Assembly (NCBI RefSeq): GCF_046127645.1
Contig: NZ_CP175919.1
DNA from: Clostridium_F caseinilyticum
GTDB taxonomy: Bacteria; Bacillota; Clostridia; Clostridiales; Clostridiaceae
Length of the DNA: 64,000 nt
Direction: 5' to 3' (one strand)
This document shows positions 63,547 through 64,000 of this stretch, piece after piece. A program made the position numbers and the translations under genes. How positions within the stretch are numbered: position 1 is the first letter of the stretch; each line of letters starts with the position of its first letter. Below the pieces are notes generated by a model. It did not search any database, was not told where the DNA came from, and was given only the letters and a program-made list of their open reading frames with translations.

Positions 63547-63591
63547 ATGTAATGAAATCTAAATTTAAATATCTATAATACTTAAGATACC

Positions 63592-63631
63592 CTGTAAGAT
63601 ATTACAACTTTTTTATATGTATATCTTACAG
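63592..63631 (-). terminator. Hairpin after the ATP-cone gene
   Basis: CTGTAAGATAT and ATATCTTACAG arms around an 18-base loop, 22 bp past the stop of the gene at 63653. Confidence 0.65.
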
Positions 63632-63652
63632 AGTATAATTTATCTTATATTC

Positions 63653-63931
63653 TTATTTTTTATCATTAAAAGATATAAAGACTTTTAGCACTTCCTGAAA
63701 TTTATTCTTTTTTAAAACATCACTTATTATGCCTATTAATTCATAGCTAGAGGTTTTTTCATTATCTTTTCTTACTCTTTTAACTGTAGATGTTATATCT
63801 TTTACTATGGCATTTAAATCTGATTCTGTTAAATGTACATCCTTAATATCCCTAGCAGAATTAGCTATACTTGTTCTTAATTTACTTTCATCAAAGTCTT
63901 CTAAATTTCCACTCTTTTTTATAATCTCCAT
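63653..63931 (-). CDS. Stand-alone ATP-cone domain protein
   Basis: 92 residues that are almost entirely one ATP-cone domain: EIIKKSGNLEDFDESKLRTSI at the start, RKDNEKTSSYELIGIISDVL in the middle and FQEVLKVFISF at the end. ATP-cones bind ATP/dATP and regulate ribonucleotide reductases (NrdA, NrdD) and the NrdR repressor. Here neither a zinc ribbon nor a catalytic domain is attached. AAAAGGAGG precedes the ATG. The neighbour upstream lies outside the window, so its partner cannot be judged. Confidence 0.82.
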   Translation of the reverse strand: MEIIKKSGNLEDFDESKLRTSIANSARDIKDVHLTESDLNAIVKDITSTVKRVRKDNEKTSSYELIGIISDVLKKNKFQEVLKVFISFNDKK

Positions 63932-64000
63932 ATATGTTACCTCCTTTTAAATTTCTAATTAATTTTAATATTGTAAATTACATTGTTTTAACTATAAAGA

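Overview
The window is low-GC (AT-rich) Firmicute DNA from an endospore-forming, proteolytic clostridium. The best fit is the Clostridium botulinum group I / C. sporogenes lineage. The signs are a spore-germinant-receptor operon, AGGAGG-type ribosome binding sites, a Stickland-type ornithine racemase, secreted M6 metalloproteases and clostridial insertion sequences. No rRNA, tRNA or CRISPR array was seen. The species call is inferred from gene content and was not tested by comparison.

Layout. 0-3.2 kb: the start of an ABC permease leaving the window, a complete IS4-type element with a 5-bp target duplication, a tiny membrane protein and an alpha/beta hydrolase. 3.5-7.9 kb: a heterodimeric ABC exporter divergent from a MerR regulator, with a MerR-type promoter (19-bp spacer) between them. 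8.3-18.3 kb: two copies of an LRR protein plus secreted M6 protease pair. They are separated by an ars operon (arsR, arsM) and by an IS66 element with an 8-bp target duplication just upstream of the second LRR gene. The second protease is broken at an A9 run. The arsM gene has an in-frame TGA exactly at a conserved As-binding cysteine and the frame continues to a normal C-terminus, so it is a selenocysteine candidate. 18.3-20.4 kb: a two-component system. 21.5-25.1 kb: a YkoEDC-like ECF transporter with a DUF169 protein. 25.5-32.9 kb: a six-gene germinant receptor operon (A-B-A-B-C-B) whose GerC lacks a lipobox. 33-40.6 kb: a TPR protein, a cation/proton antiporter, htpG under a CIRCE-controlled promoter and a membrane MutS-like ATPase. 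41.5-45.7 kb: the trehalose operon (treB, treC, treR) with two palindromic operators and a cre-like site.

46-55.7 kb is the most coherent accessory block and looks like an iron/salicylate locus. It holds an exporter-fold ABC pair (YbtPQ/IrtAB-like arrangement), an AraC-type regulator, a DAHP synthase behind a perfect Fur-box-like palindrome, and an MbtI/Irp9-type salicylate synthase whose promoter overlaps a second Fur-like site. A yjdF gene with its azaaromatic riboswitch sits inside this block. No NRPS is present in the window. 56-64 kb: a radical SAM protein, glycerol dehydrogenase, a REP-associated tyrosine transposase flanked by GGGACGGTTCAT repeats, a chemoreceptor, ornithine racemase and a solo ATP-cone protein.

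Three dispersed non-coding repeat families run through the intergenic regions: A, about 105-125-bp palindromes with GCATAATT arms; B, about 265-285-bp giant imperfect palindromes with transposon-like ends; and C, about 130-170-bp multi-hairpin elements ending in AAAGCGG..TAGTCAT. They make up much of the otherwise empty DNA.
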